Assembly: GCA_015487555.1 (NCBI GenBank) | Contig: WFPK01000050.1 | Location: 1-59,878, forward strand | Direction of reading: 5' to 3' | From: Phycisphaerales bacterium | Lineage (GTDB): Bacteria > Planctomycetota > Phycisphaerae > Phycisphaerales > UBA1924 | Length of the DNA: 59,878 nt | In this document: positions 1 through 8,301 of the stretch, one piece after another | Layout: every line of letters starts with the position of its first letter | How positions within the stretch are numbered: position 1 is the first letter of the stretch | Notes under the pieces: model-generated | What the model was told of the DNA's origin: nothing | Seen by the model: only the letters and a program-made list of their open reading frames with translations | The model's database searches: none | Made by a program: the position numbers and the translations under genes

Positions 1-295
1 CCTCAGCCGAGCCTGCATTGGCAGCGTCGTCGCCGCCCATCGCGTTGATGCGGTCTTTGGGGTCGCCGATGTAGTTGACCTGGATGCCGAAGTTTTCGCC
101 GATTTTGACCGCGGACCCTTCGCCGATCTGCTTGTTGTTGATGCGGATCTCAAGGTCTTCTTCTGCCTCTTTGCCCAGCTCGATGATCGAGCCCGGAATC
201 CAGTTTTTGATCTCACTGAGGATCAGGGACTGCTCGCCGAGCACCACGACGAATGGGACCTCGAGGGACATGATTGATTTGATATCCTGGGCCAT
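1..295 (-). CDS. fliN: Flagellar motor switch protein FliN (C-terminus cut by window edge)
   Basis: The visible 98 residues begin MAQDIKSIMSLEVPFVVVLG and contain the SpoA-type beta domain of FliN: ILSEIKNWIPGSIIELGK, then LEIRINNKQIGEGSAVKIGE and FGIQVNYIGDPKDRI. FliN is a C-ring (switch complex) protein that, with FliM and FliG, receives CheY-P and sets rotation direction. The start is ATG at 295, with GGAG five bases upstream. Unlike longer FliN proteins, this one has almost no N-terminal extension before the SpoA domain. The sequence after residue about 85 is Ala/Gly/Asp-rich and leaves the window in frame, so the true stop is not visible. It lies downstream of fabF on the same strand, 137 bases apart. 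A T3SS HrcQ-like relative has the same fold, but the chemotaxis operon 13 kb away favours a flagellar role. Confidence 0.85.
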   Translation of the reverse strand, partial: MAQDIKSIMSLEVPFVVVLGEQSLILSEIKNWIPGSIIELGKEAEEDLEIRINNKQIGEGSAVKIGENFGIQVNYIGDPKDRINAMGGDDAANAGSAE

Positions 296-432
296 ACACA
301 CTCCATCGGCAGAATCTGCGCCTTTGTTGATGCGCAGGAACAAACTTCCGTCTCTGGATGAGTGTTACGCAATGGGTGTGCCAGTATGTGGAGAGGCGGA
401 TGGCTGCGAGGGCGGCGGCGGGTGGTGGCGGC

Positions 433-1719
433 TTAGCCTTCGTAGCGTGAGCAGATCAGGGTGACATTGTGCCCGCCGAATCCGAAGGTGTTGTTCATGG
501 CGTGTTTGACGGGCATCTCGCGGGCGGTGTTGGCGATGATGTCGATCTGCTCGAACCCTTCGTCGAGGTTCTCGACATTGATCGTCGGCGCGACGAGCCC
601 TTCGCGGATGGCACCGATGCAGGCGATGAGCTCGACCGCTCCTGATGCGCCCAGGCAGTGCCCGTGCATGGATTTGGTGGAGTTCATCACGAGTCCGTTG
701 CCCCGTTTGGCGTGGTCACCAAAGACGGATTGGACGGCAAAGACCTCGGCCTTGTCGCCCAGCGGGGTCGATGTGCCGTGGGCGTTGATGTAGTCGATTT
801 CTTCGGGGTTGAGCCCGGCGTCTTGGAGTGCCCATTTCATCGAGTTGCATGCGCCGCGCCCTTCGGGGTGTGGCGCGGTGATGTGCCCGGCGTCGCAGGA
901 GTTCCCGGTGCCGCTGAGCACGGCGTAGATGGTGGCGCCGCGCGCTTTGGCGTGCTCTTCGGATTCGAGGACATACATCGCAGCGCCTTCGGAGAGGACG
1001 AACCCGTCGCGATCGATATCGAAGGGGCGCGAGGCTGCGGTTGGGTCGTCGTTGCGCGTCGAGAGTGCTTTCATGGTCATGAAGGCACCGATGCACAGTG
1101 GGGTGACAGCTGCTTCGCATCCGCCTGCGATCATGACATCGGTTTTGCCGGTGCGGATGTAGTTCATCGCATCGCCGATGGCGTGCCCAGACGAGGCGCA
1201 CGCGGTGGCGTGGGCGGTTGCTGGGCCTTGGAGGTTGAAGGCGATGGCAACATTGCCAGTGGTGGCGTTGACCATGAGCTTGGGGACGGTGAAGGGGTTG
1301 ATGCGTGAGGGCCCTTTGTCTCGCATATTGAGGACTGCGGTTTCGATGGTGGAGATGCCTCCGACCCCTGAACCGACGATCACGCCATGGCGTGTGGGAT
1401 CGCCGACGGTGTGGTCCCATCCTGAATGGCGGACGGCTTCGATCGCGGCGCTGAGCCCCAACTGGGCGGAGCGATCGAGTCGGCGGGCTTCTTTCTTTTC
1501 GATGAGCGAAGCGGGGTCCCAGTCTTTGACCTGCCCGGCGATCTCGACGGTCCACCCTTCGAACTTTTCGAACTCGGGGTTTTCGATCTTGGAGATGCCT
1601 GAAGTTCCTGAGCGCATCGCGTTCCAGGTGTCTTGCGCATTGAATCCCAAGTTGGTGACGGCGCCGTATCCTGTGATGACCACGCGATGATTTGGGTTCT
1701 GGTTTGGGCTTTGGGACAT
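433..1719 (-). CDS. fabF: 3-oxoacyl-[acyl-carrier-protein] synthase II
   Basis: Condensing enzyme of type II fatty-acid synthesis: it joins malonyl-ACP to a growing acyl-ACP with release of CO2, in the cytoplasm. The 428-residue length is normal for FabF. Visible signatures are the N-terminal HRVVITGYGAVTNLG, the nucleophile cysteine in TACASSGHA (about C174), the first histidine in INAHGTSTPLGD (H314), the second in MHGHCLGASGA (H354), and the C-terminal glycine loop NNTFGFGGHN, where most relatives have GGTN. I chose ATG 1719 because the thiolase fold begins directly after it. In-frame TTG/GTG codons at 1764 and 1761 would add 15 residues with no ribosome site. The gene is 97 bases downstream of acpP, the usual acpP-fabF order. 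Confidence 0.96.
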   Translation of the reverse strand: MSQSPNQNPNHRVVITGYGAVTNLGFNAQDTWNAMRSGTSGISKIENPEFEKFEGWTVEIAGQVKDWDPASLIEKKEARRLDRSAQLGLSAAIEAVRHSGWDHTVGDPTRHGVIVGSGVGGISTIETAVLNMRDKGPSRINPFTVPKLMVNATTGNVAIAFNLQGPATAHATACASSGHAIGDAMNYIRTGKTDVMIAGGCEAAVTPLCIGAFMTMKALSTRNDDPTAASRPFDIDRDGFVLSEGAAMYVLESEEHAKARGATIYAVLSGTGNSCDAGHITAPHPEGRGACNSMKWALQDAGLNPEEIDYINAHGTSTPLGDKAEVFAVQSVFGDHAKRGNGLVMNSTKSMHGHCLGASGAVELIACIGAIREGLVAPTINVENLDEGFEQIDIIANTAREMPVKHAMNNTFGFGGHNVTLICSRYEG

Positions 1720-1816
1720 GGGTTTGTGCTCATTGACGGGTATATTGGACTGAGCGGACACCAAAATGCCCCACCAGTGTATCTGATGGGGTATTGGGGT
1801 TCTTCAGGGCGGGGGG

Positions 1817-2065
1817 TTAGTCGATGCCGTTGGCCTGCTTGATGAAGGCGACCGCTTGCCCGACGGTCTGGATTTTCTCCGCCTGATCGTCTGGGATGGA
1901 TGTTTCGAACTCATCTTCAAACTCCATTACGAGCTCGACGGTATCGAGGGAGTCTGCGTTGAGATCATCAACGAAGCTGGTGTCGCTGGTAATTTTGGCT
2001 TTATCAGCGCCCATTTGTTCAGCAACAATGTCGATTACCTTCGCTTCAATTTCCTGTTCGGTCAC
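1817..2065 (-). CDS. acpP: Acyl carrier protein
   Basis: Small acidic four-helix carrier (82 residues) that holds acyl chains on 4'-phosphopantetheine during fatty-acid and lipid synthesis. The attachment serine is in the DSL motif of [19 protein letters not shown]; the rest ([16 protein letters not shown] at the start, [14 protein letters not shown] at the end) is textbook ACP. The start is GTG at 2065: GGAG lies eight bases upstream and the product begins exactly where ACPs usually do. The in-frame ATG at 2119 would add 18 residues not typical of the family. A clear sigma-70 promoter lies about 90 bases upstream, and fabF follows, so the two are probably co-transcribed. Confidence 0.97.
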   Translation of the reverse strand: MTEQEIEAKVIDIVAEQMGADKAKITSDTSFVDDLNADSLDTVELVMEFEDEFETSIPDDQAEKIQTVGQAVAFIKQANGID

Positions 2066-2153
2066 AGCGTCATCTCCGGATATAAGTGGGCATATCAGAC
2101 TGAGTTTGGACAATCCCAAACACCCAAGCAGTCTTATCCCGTTTCAGGTCCGG

Positions 2154-2182
2154 ATTCTAGCATCATCGAGACGGTTTGCCAA
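2154..2182 (-). promoter_or_regulatory. Sigma-70 promoter for acpP-fabF
   Basis: On the minus strand TTGGCA (2182-2177) is followed after 17 bases by TAGAAT (2159-2154), both close to consensus. Transcription would begin near 2147 and give a leader of about 80 bases before the GTG of acpP. The rest of the 2066-2411 intergenic region holds a 7-bp hairpin (gcccgca/tgcgggc, 2359-2375) just upstream of the divergent gene; I see no other gene in it. Confidence 0.75.
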
Positions 2183-2411
2183 ATCGGACCTTCTCTGGGG
2201 ACTCGAAACCTCGATTTTTCATCGAGAAACTGATTCGGACGGGTTATCGACCGCGCTAACCGGTATGTTCGGCTCAGTGGTGCGTGCGGGGGCATTGGGA
2301 ATCAGAGTCTTGGGATGCAAGTCCAGTGAGGGTGTCGGGTAGACGAAAGAGGGGGTAAGCCCGCATGGTGCGGGCCTATATCGCCCTTGACAGGGTCGTG
2401 GAGGACAGGCA

Positions 2412-3215
2412 ATGGGAGCAATGCCCAAGGAACCCGAAGCGTTTGCCGAGCAGGTCGCCAAGCTCATCGAACAGATGCAGCCTGGATTTGAGATTGATCG
2501 GGTCAACGCTCGCGAGCTGTTGGTCAATGGCCGACGCCTCGATCTCGAAAATCTCTTCCGGATGGTGGCCCATGAGCCCGATCGGGGGACCGACATCGTC
2601 GAACATTTTCTCGATCAGCTCTTCGCAGGCGAGCAGATGGAAGTGGCGGAGGAATCATTCGACCAGATCAAGGCGCGGGTGATGCCTCGCATTCAGCCGA
2701 TCTCGATCTTCGAGCACCTCTCTGAGGAGCTCGTCGCCCATGTACCCTTTGTGAATGATACGGTGATTGTGTTCGTGCTCGATATGCCTCATATGACGGT
2801 GAGCATCACGACCGAGCAGGTCATCAAGTGGGGCATCACGATCGAGGACCTCGAAGAGCTGGCGCGTGAGAATCTTGATATCTATGCCCCCGAGCTCGAG
2901 ATGCAGGTCATCGAATCGGCTGAGGGCGGCAAGGCGGTGATTGTCGCTGAGCAGGACGGGTATGACGCAGCGCGATTGCTTCTGGGCGATCTGCACATGA
3001 AACTCTCTGCCCAGCTTGGTCCGGATTTCTATGTTGCCACCCCGGCGCGTGATATGTTTATCGCGCTGAGTTGCGAGCCGACCGAGTTTGTCGATCGGCT
3101 TCGGGCGCGGGTCGCGGAGGATTTCTCTCGGCTGCCCTATCCGATCACCCAGGACCTGTTCCTGGTGACAATGGACGGCGTCGCGGGGACGAGCTGGATG
3201 CGCGACGCCGCGTAA
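2412..3215 (+). CDS. DUF1444 family protein
   Basis: 267-residue soluble protein resembling the DUF1444 family (Bacillus YtpQ type), whose function is not established. The N-terminal third has the family pattern in which arginine-containing strands precede an aromatic/acidic helix (REL..NGRRLDLENLFR). The middle carries VNDTVIVFVLDMPHMTVSI and WGITIEDLEELARENL. The C-terminal part has LLLGDLHMKLSAQLGPDFYV and the closing FLVTMDGV. No signal peptide or membrane segment is present, so it should be cytoplasmic. The start at ATG 2412 is supported by GGAGG seven bases upstream. It is transcribed divergently from acpP and ends in its own terminator, so it looks monocistronic. Family assignment is from pattern memory and only moderately certain. 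Confidence 0.7.
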   Translation: MGAMPKEPEAFAEQVAKLIEQMQPGFEIDRVNARELLVNGRRLDLENLFRMVAHEPDRGTDIVEHFLDQLFAGEQMEVAEESFDQIKARVMPRIQPISIFEHLSEELVAHVPFVNDTVIVFVLDMPHMTVSITTEQVIKWGITIEDLEELARENLDIYAPELEMQVIESAEGGKAVIVAEQDGYDAARLLLGDLHMKLSAQLGPDFYVATPARDMFIALSCEPTEFVDRLRARVAEDFSRLPYPITQDLFLVTMDGVAGTSWMRDAA

Positions 3216-3235
3216 TAGACAACGATCTTCTATTC

Positions 3236-3273
3236 AAACCATCGGCTGAGATGTTTTGGTCGGTGGTTTTTTT
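3236..3273 (+). terminator. Rho-independent terminator after the DUF1444 gene
   Basis: AAACCATCG (3236-3244) pairs with CGGTGGTTT (3261-3269, one G-T pair), followed by a run of seven T (3267-3273). It lies 21 bases after the stop codon and before the promoter box of trpG. Confidence 0.75.
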
Positions 3274-3309
3274 ATGCCCTCTGCGATGCGATCCATCTAT
3301 ACTTCGACC

Positions 3310-3969
3310 ATGATCCTGCTGATTGACAACTACGACTCGTTCACCTGGAACCTTGTGCAAAGGCTCGGCGAGCTCGATCCGAATCTTGAACCCGGGCGGG
3401 ATTTGCTGGTGGTTCGTCATGATGCGATTACACCCGAGCAGGCAGATGCGCTCGATGGGGGCAACGGGCCCACCCATGTGCTGATCTCGCCCGGGCCTTG
3501 CACGCCCAAAGAGGCGGGGGTGTCGAGCGCGATGATCGAGCACTTCGCCGGGCGGGTGCCGGTGCTTGGGGTGTGTCTGGGGCATCAGTGCATGGCCGAT
3601 CTCAGCGGGATGATCGTCGAACAGCACCCAATTCTGATGCACGGGAAGACTTCGCCGATTGTTCACGATGGCAAGGGGGTGTTCGCGGGGGTCGAATCGC
3701 CCAGCACGGTGGCGCGGTACCACTCGCTGGTGGTTCGGCGGGATTCGGTGCCGACCCTTGAGATGGACGCTGACGGGTGGGAGGTCTCGGCGTCGTGCTT
3801 CGATGAGATCGCAGGCGAGCCCGTCGAGGTGGTGATGGGATTGCGCCGGGTGTGGGCTGATGCGTCCAAAGCCCCGCTTGAGGGGGTGCAGTTTCATCCC
3901 GAGAGCTTCATGACCCCGGCGGGGACAAAGATGCTGGGGAATTTTCTGGCGATGGGGGATAGGCAATAG
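3310..3969 (+). CDS. trpG: Anthranilate / aminodeoxychorismate synthase glutamine amidotransferase subunit
   Basis: Class I glutamine amidotransferase that releases ammonia from glutamine for TrpE (anthranilate) or PabB (4-amino-4-deoxychorismate). Visible are the N-terminal MILLIDNYDSFTWNLVQ, the oxyanion segment ISPGPCTPKEAG, the nucleophile elbow GVCLGHQ (C89), and the His-Glu pair in VQFHPESF (H196, E198). At 219 residues it is slightly longer than most. I chose ATG 3310: upstream in-frame codons add unrelated residues, and a TATACT box at 3298-3303 ends only six bases before this ATG, suggesting a leaderless mRNA. No trpE or pabB is nearby, so trpG and pabA cannot be told apart. The last codons (MGDRQ-stop) lie inside an inverted repeat. 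Confidence 0.93.
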   Translation: MILLIDNYDSFTWNLVQRLGELDPNLEPGRDLLVVRHDAITPEQADALDGGNGPTHVLISPGPCTPKEAGVSSAMIEHFAGRVPVLGVCLGHQCMADLSGMIVEQHPILMHGKTSPIVHDGKGVFAGVESPSTVARYHSLVVRRDSVPTLEMDADGWEVSASCFDEIAGEPVEVVMGLRRVWADASKAPLEGVQFHPESFMTPAGTKMLGNFLAMGDRQ

Positions 3970-4043
3970 GCAGTGGGAAGGCATGAGGATTGTCGATCGA
4001 CAGCTCTTCTCTTCCCATTGCCTATTGCCCACTGCCTATTGCC
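3962..4043. repeat. Inverted repeat overlapping the trpG stop
   Basis: Left arm ggcaataggcagtggg (3962-3977) is exactly complementary to the right arm at 4028-4043. A second right-hand copy (4011-4027) also pairs with 3964-3980 at 16 of 17 positions. Two alternative hairpins are therefore possible. A degenerate relative (aggcaatgggcagcgggtga) lies upstream of purC near 37674. There is no T-run, so it is not a standard terminator. Confidence 0.7.
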
Positions 4044-4059
4044 TTCTTACCATCTTGGC

Positions 4060-4515
4060 ATGATCCACCCAGAACCAACGACCAAGATTGATCCGACACT
4101 TGCCCGCGGGACGCTCGTTGAGGTGCGCGATGCGACCGATGCAGCCCCGGCGATGGTTGTGCTGAGTTTTCCCAACACCAGCTACCAGATCGCACTTGAG
4201 GCCGGCGATGATCTTGCGTTGTTTCGATCGCATCTTGGCGAGCTGGTGATGGGTCGGATATTCGCTCGTGCTTTACGGGTTGATCGCCCTCATGCGGGCG
4301 GCCGACGGATTGAGCCTTGCATTGGATCGCCTCGGCGTGTGATGGGCACGGTGGTCGCGGTGGACCCGATCGCCGATGTGGTGGTGGTTGATGCGGGGGC
4401 GCCGATTGTGCTGAGGCTGACAGCGCCGGGACAAGAGGCGGGGCAGTTTGCCGATGCCGAGTTTATCGCCTGCGATGTGCAGCCGGGCGCTTGTTTCTCG
4501 ATTGCGCATCACTGA
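4060..4515 (+). CDS. Hypothetical protein, 151 residues
   Basis: I do not recognise the family. The protein is beta-rich and soluble, with no signal peptide or membrane helix. It has alternating hydrophobic strands (AMVVLSFPNTSYQIALE, GELVMGRIFARALRV, VMGTVVAVDPIADVVVVDAG, PIVLRLTAPGQ) that suggest a small barrel. A tandem of two similar halves is possible but weak. The start at ATG 4060 is chosen because a TACCAT box (4048-4053) ends six bases upstream, as at several other genes here. An earlier in-frame ATG at 3973 would run the reading frame through the inverted repeat. It lies 90 bases after trpG. Codon use matches the neighbours, so I think it is expressed. Confidence 0.6.
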   Translation: MIHPEPTTKIDPTLARGTLVEVRDATDAAPAMVVLSFPNTSYQIALEAGDDLALFRSHLGELVMGRIFARALRVDRPHAGGRRIEPCIGSPRRVMGTVVAVDPIADVVVVDAGAPIVLRLTAPGQEAGQFADAEFIACDVQPGACFSIAHH

Positions 4516-4773
4516 GTCAGATGTGCTGAATCAGATGCGGTAGACGATTTTTATACTCTTTTTATGCTTTGCAGGGTTGGTTGTCATCTCCCCTTTTCAC
4601 GGGGGGGATTCTGCCGGGTTTGTTCTTGGGATTGATTGAATCGACCAGAGACTCGGGCACGATCGGGCCATCGCCAAAGATGGGCGGTAGGATCGGGCAA
4701 TATCCGTGTGGCGATTGAGGTATTAGGGGTATCGCCCGTTCCAATCAGTTTGTTTTTTTTGGAGAATCTCAAT

Positions 4774-5304
4774 ATGCAACGCACGCTGGCGACGGGGCTC
4801 GTTTTGACGAGTGCCTTTGGGTTGGGTTTGGCTGACGAGGAAATCGACCCCATACTCAACGAAGAATCTTCAGGCTCGGGGGCGCAGGTCGATCCCGGGC
4901 ATGGGTTTGGAAGCGGAGACCTCGATGGGTATATCGAATCGTGGGTGTTTGTGTCGATTCCTGATGCAGGGACATACACCTTGCGCGAGGTGCTCGAAGA
5001 GGGGAGCGATGGATGGGCAGCATTGGCTGCCTATGGCGAGCCGATCGAGTCGTATGAGCCCGTCAATGTGTTTACGCCCAATGTGAGCATGAACAACCTC
5101 GGGCTTGTCGTGCTGATGCCTGCGATCGTATGCCTTGGAGATTTCAACAGCGATGGGGCGGTCGATGCGGAGGATCTGGTGATCTTTGCAGGCTTGTTTA
5201 TCGAAGGAAATATCCTGGCAGACCTCACCGGCGATGGGGTGCTTGATATGGCGGATCAATTTCTGTTCTTTGAGTTTGCGGTGGCGGGGTGCCAAGGGGC
5301 TTGA
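4774..5304 (+). CDS. Secreted protein with dockerin-like EF-hand repeats
   Basis: 176 residues. A signal peptide (MQRTLATGLVLTSAFGLGLA) is followed by a Gly/Ser/Asp-rich stretch and a central region of unknown fold. The C-terminus carries two Ca-binding-loop repeats: GDFNSDGAVDAEDLVIF and ADLTGDGVLDMADQFLF. These match type I dockerin-like loops (D-x-N/T-x-D-G-x-V/L-D-x-x-D) that planctomycetes append to many secreted proteins. A single cysteine pair (CLGDF...AGCQ) brackets the repeats. GGAG at 4761-4764 supports the ATG at 4774. The gene converges on oppB, with seven bases between stops. Function is unknown; extracellular or cell-surface location is inferred. Upstream, 4516-4773 holds no other gene that I can see. 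Confidence 0.75.
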   Translation: MQRTLATGLVLTSAFGLGLADEEIDPILNEESSGSGAQVDPGHGFGSGDLDGYIESWVFVSIPDAGTYTLREVLEEGSDGWAALAAYGEPIESYEPVNVFTPNVSMNNLGLVVLMPAIVCLGDFNSDGAVDAEDLVIFAGLFIEGNILADLTGDGVLDMADQFLFFEFAVAGCQGA

Positions 5305-5311
5305 TGAAGAG

Positions 5312-6316
5312 CTATTCGATTCGGGGGTCGATCCATTTGTAGAGGACATCGACGATCAGGTTGAAGACGATGAGCATCGTGGCGAAGACCAGAACCACGC
5401 CGATGATGAGGAAGAGGTCTTTGTTCTGGACGGCGTTGACGAAGTGCTCGCCCATGCCCGGGACGGTGAAGACGCGTTCGATGACGAATGAGCCGGTCAT
5501 GGCCATGGCGGTGGCGGGGCCGAGGAAGCTCAGGACTGGGAGGAATGCGTTTTTGAGGGCGTGCTTGAGCAGGACGGATCGTTCGGGTGCGCCCTTGGCG
5601 CGGGCGGTGCGGATGTAGTCTGCGCCCAAGGCGTCGATCATGCCCATGCGGGTCAGGCGGGCGATGTAGGCAGCGAAGGGAAGCGAGAGGGTCAAGGCGG
5701 GCAGGACGATGCTCTTGGGGGTGCCCCATTGGGCGATGGGGAACCACCCGAGCCAGAGCGAGAAGATCAGGAGCATGACGGTGCCGATGACAAAGCTCGG
5801 CAGGGAGATGCCGATCATCGAGATGGCGAGGGTCGAAAGGTCAGCCAAGGAGTTGGGTTTGACGGCTCCGATGATCCCGGCGCCGATGCCAACAAAGAGG
5901 GCGATGAGGATGGCCGAGGCGCCGAGGGTGATCGAGACGGGGAGGGTGTCGCGGATGATCTCGTTGACAGTCTGATCGTCGTATTTGAGTGATGGGCCCA
6001 GATCGAAGATGGGGCGCGCGGGCAGGGGGGTATCTTGGGCGCTGGCGGCGTCGCGTTCGCGCTGGAGTTGTCCTGAGAGGGTGTCGGAAGCGTATTTGAT
6101 CCCGGTGGCGCTGGTGAGGTAGGAGATGTAGAACCTTGGGAATGAATCGAGGTTGTATTGCTTGTTCATCTGCTCGATGACTTCGGGCTTGGGTCGTTTT
6201 TCGGGGTTTTCGAGGGGGTTGCCGGGGACGGCCCAGGCGAGGGTGAGGGTGATGGTGTAGATGATGATGAGGATGATGGGCAGGGCGAGGAGTCTGCGGA
6301 GGATGAGGGTCATCAT
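5312..6316 (-). CDS. oppB: Peptide ABC transporter permease, DppB/OppB type
   Basis: 334-residue inner-membrane permease of the oligopeptide/dipeptide importer family. It begins with the typical first helix LILRRLLALPIILIIIYTI, then a periplasmic insert that includes NLDSFPRFYISYL. Five more hydrophobic helices follow, with the EAA-like cytoplasmic loop YIRTARAKGAPERSVLLKHA that contacts the ATPase. The start codon overlaps the oppA stop by four bases (ATGA), so the two are translationally coupled. A second ATG directly follows the first. No partner permease (OppC) or ATPases (OppD/F) are downstream; the next gene is convergent. The remaining subunits must therefore be encoded elsewhere. Confidence 0.93.
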   Translation of the reverse strand: MMTLILRRLLALPIILIIIYTITLTLAWAVPGNPLENPEKRPKPEVIEQMNKQYNLDSFPRFYISYLTSATGIKYASDTLSGQLQRERDAASAQDTPLPARPIFDLGPSLKYDDQTVNEIIRDTLPVSITLGASAILIALFVGIGAGIIGAVKPNSLADLSTLAISMIGISLPSFVIGTVMLLIFSLWLGWFPIAQWGTPKSIVLPALTLSLPFAAYIARLTRMGMIDALGADYIRTARAKGAPERSVLLKHALKNAFLPVLSFLGPATAMAMTGSFVIERVFTVPGMGEHFVNAVQNKDLFLIIGVVLVFATMLIVFNLIVDVLYKWIDPRIE

Positions 6317-8241
6317 GGCGATGGGGCCTCCGCTGGAGCGTTGTGGCGCATGGGTTTGGGTTGATTCGGGCCTTTGTTGTCGGTGAGGATGTCGATGAGG
6401 TAGGCATTCTGCTTGGTGCGTGGGTGGGTCGAGAGCCCGGTGACTTTGTGTGCGTCGAACATGTAGATGGTGGCGTAGTGGAAGATGGGGATCAGTGGGA
6501 GGTCTTCTTCGACGATGATGCGCTCGGCTTCACTGAGGATGGCCATGCGTTTGGCGGGGTCGAGTTCGGTGGAGGCTTGTTCGAGGAGCTGGTCGTAGAT
6601 TGGGTTGTTGTAGGCGCGGTCGTTGTTGCCGTTGGATGATTGGTTGATGTTGAGGAAGGTGGTGGGGTCGCCGTAGTCTCCGAACCAACCTGCTCTTGCG
6701 GTCATGTATTGTTTGGTTTTGAGGTCTTCGCGGAAGATTTTGAGTTCGTTTTGTTGGAGTTTGGTTTTGACGCCGAGGTGTTTTTGCCAGCTTTTGGCGA
6801 TGGCCTGGGCGATGAGGTCGTGCCCGGAGTCTTTGTTGAATGCCATTTCGACGATGAAGTCATCGGGGAAGTTGGCATCTTTGAGTAGTTGTTGGGCCTG
6901 GGCGATGATGGCGTTGCGCTCGGCTTGGTCTTTGGCATCGCCGATGTTTGGGAGCCCGGCGGGGGAGGTGTAGCCTGCGATCGAGTGTGGGGGGATGAGT
7001 GTGGAGGCGGTGGGTTCGCCGAGTCTGCGGATTTCGTCAGCGACGGATCGTTTATCGACGCAGAGGGCGAAGGCGCGTCGGACGCGGGGATCGGCGAAGG
7101 GGTTTTTTTGTCCATCGGGGAGTGTGGGGTTGCAGTTGAAGTTGTAGAAGTAGGTGCCGAAGGATGAGACCGCATGGGTGTGGGCGCGGGGGTCGTTGGG
7201 GAGGAGCCGGTCGATGGTGAACTGGTCGAGCCCTTGTGCGCGGTACTGGGCGACTTGCTCGGCGTGTTCGTCGAGGAAGGCTTGTTTCTGGGCGACCATA
7301 TCGCCTCGGTAGGGTGCGGTGACATCGGCGATCCAGTCGATGGCTCCGGTCTGGTAGGCGAGGACTCCAGCGTTGGGATCGGTGATGGAGGGGATGTGGA
7401 TCGAGTCGATGGCGATATTGTCTTTGTCCCAGAAGTATTGGTTTTTTTCGAAGCGCATATCTCGTTTTATGCGCCATCGGGTGAGGATGAATGGGCCGTT
7501 GGATATGAGGACGCCGGGCTTGGTCCATCCGGGTTTGCGGAGCAGGCGGGCGGTGGTTGGGTCTGGGCGTTCGTAGGGGGCGACGAGCGGTTCATAGACC
7601 GGTGAGAAGACGGCGAAGGCGCAGAGTTCGAGGAAGTAGGGGACGGGGCGTTCGAGGGTGACGATCAGGGTGTGGTCATCGGGGGCCGAGAGCGCGACAA
7701 GATCGTCGAACTTGAGTTTGGTCTGCTCCCAGAGTTCGTAGGCAGCTCTTTGGCGATCGGCAGCCGAGTCAAAGGGGCGATCGGGGAAGTCTTCGAGCTG
7801 TTGTTGTCGCCAGTCGTAGAAGGCTTGGGCGCCTTTGATGTTGAGGAACATGTTGACATAATCGGAGACGAGATCGGGGAGCAGTGCGCGTCGCCAGGCG
7901 TAGCGGAAGTCGTGGGCGGTGACGGGCTGGGCGTTGGACCATTTGGCGTCTTTGCGGAGGTGGAAGGTGTAGGTTTTGGCGTCGGGTGAGATGGTCCAGG
8001 ACTCGGCGACAGCGGGGATGATGGCGAAGTCATCGTCGAGGACATCGTTGGCGACGAGCCCTTGGTAGAGGAGTCGAGCGGTGCGCAGATCGTGCATCCA
8101 GCTCATCCGCTGGGGATCGAGGGTGTTGACCTCGGATGCGTTGAGCATGACCAGATCGGCGCGTGGGAGCGGGCGGTCTGAGAGGAGAGAAGCCGCGACG
8201 AGTGCGAGGAGGAGTAGAACTGGGACGAGCATCCGGTACAT
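6313..8241 (-). CDS. oppA: Oligopeptide ABC transporter substrate-binding protein (SBP family 5)
   Basis: 642-residue extracytoplasmic solute-binding protein. The N-terminus MYRMLVPVLLLLALVAASLL is a signal peptide or anchor without a clear lipobox cysteine. Family-5 landmarks include NTLDPQRMSWMHDLRTARLL, AESWTISPDAKTYTFHLRKD (the S-D-G/A-xx-Y-T-F-x-L-R signature), FRYAWRRALLP and DPRVRRAFALCVDKRSV. Its role is to capture peptides and pass them to the permease. I kept ATG 8241 because a TATCGT box (8253-8248) ends six bases upstream and no Shine-Dalgarno sequence is present, suggesting a leaderless transcript. oppB follows with a four-base overlap. Confidence 0.93.
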   Translation of the reverse strand: MYRMLVPVLLLLALVAASLLSDRPLPRADLVMLNASEVNTLDPQRMSWMHDLRTARLLYQGLVANDVLDDDFAIIPAVAESWTISPDAKTYTFHLRKDAKWSNAQPVTAHDFRYAWRRALLPDLVSDYVNMFLNIKGAQAFYDWRQQQLEDFPDRPFDSAADRQRAAYELWEQTKLKFDDLVALSAPDDHTLIVTLERPVPYFLELCAFAVFSPVYEPLVAPYERPDPTTARLLRKPGWTKPGVLISNGPFILTRWRIKRDMRFEKNQYFWDKDNIAIDSIHIPSITDPNAGVLAYQTGAIDWIADVTAPYRGDMVAQKQAFLDEHAEQVAQYRAQGLDQFTIDRLLPNDPRAHTHAVSSFGTYFYNFNCNPTLPDGQKNPFADPRVRRAFALCVDKRSVADEIRRLGEPTASTLIPPHSIAGYTSPAGLPNIGDAKDQAERNAIIAQAQQLLKDANFPDDFIVEMAFNKDSGHDLIAQAIAKSWQKHLGVKTKLQQNELKIFREDLKTKQYMTARAGWFGDYGDPTTFLNINQSSNGNNDRAYNNPIYDQLLEQASTELDPAKRMAILSEAERIIVEEDLPLIPIFHYATIYMFDAHKVTGLSTHPRTKQNAYLIDILTDNKGPNQPKPMRHNAPAEAPSP

Positions 8242-8301
8242 AGGTACACGATACCGGCGCGGGTGTTGGTTGTGTGCGGTTCGCGGGGGAAAGTTTGTGG
8301 A

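Noticed and set aside
2219-2596. Minus-strand frame upstream of acpP
   Set aside because: It overlaps the DUF1444 gene start and the acpP promoter; composition is not protein-like.
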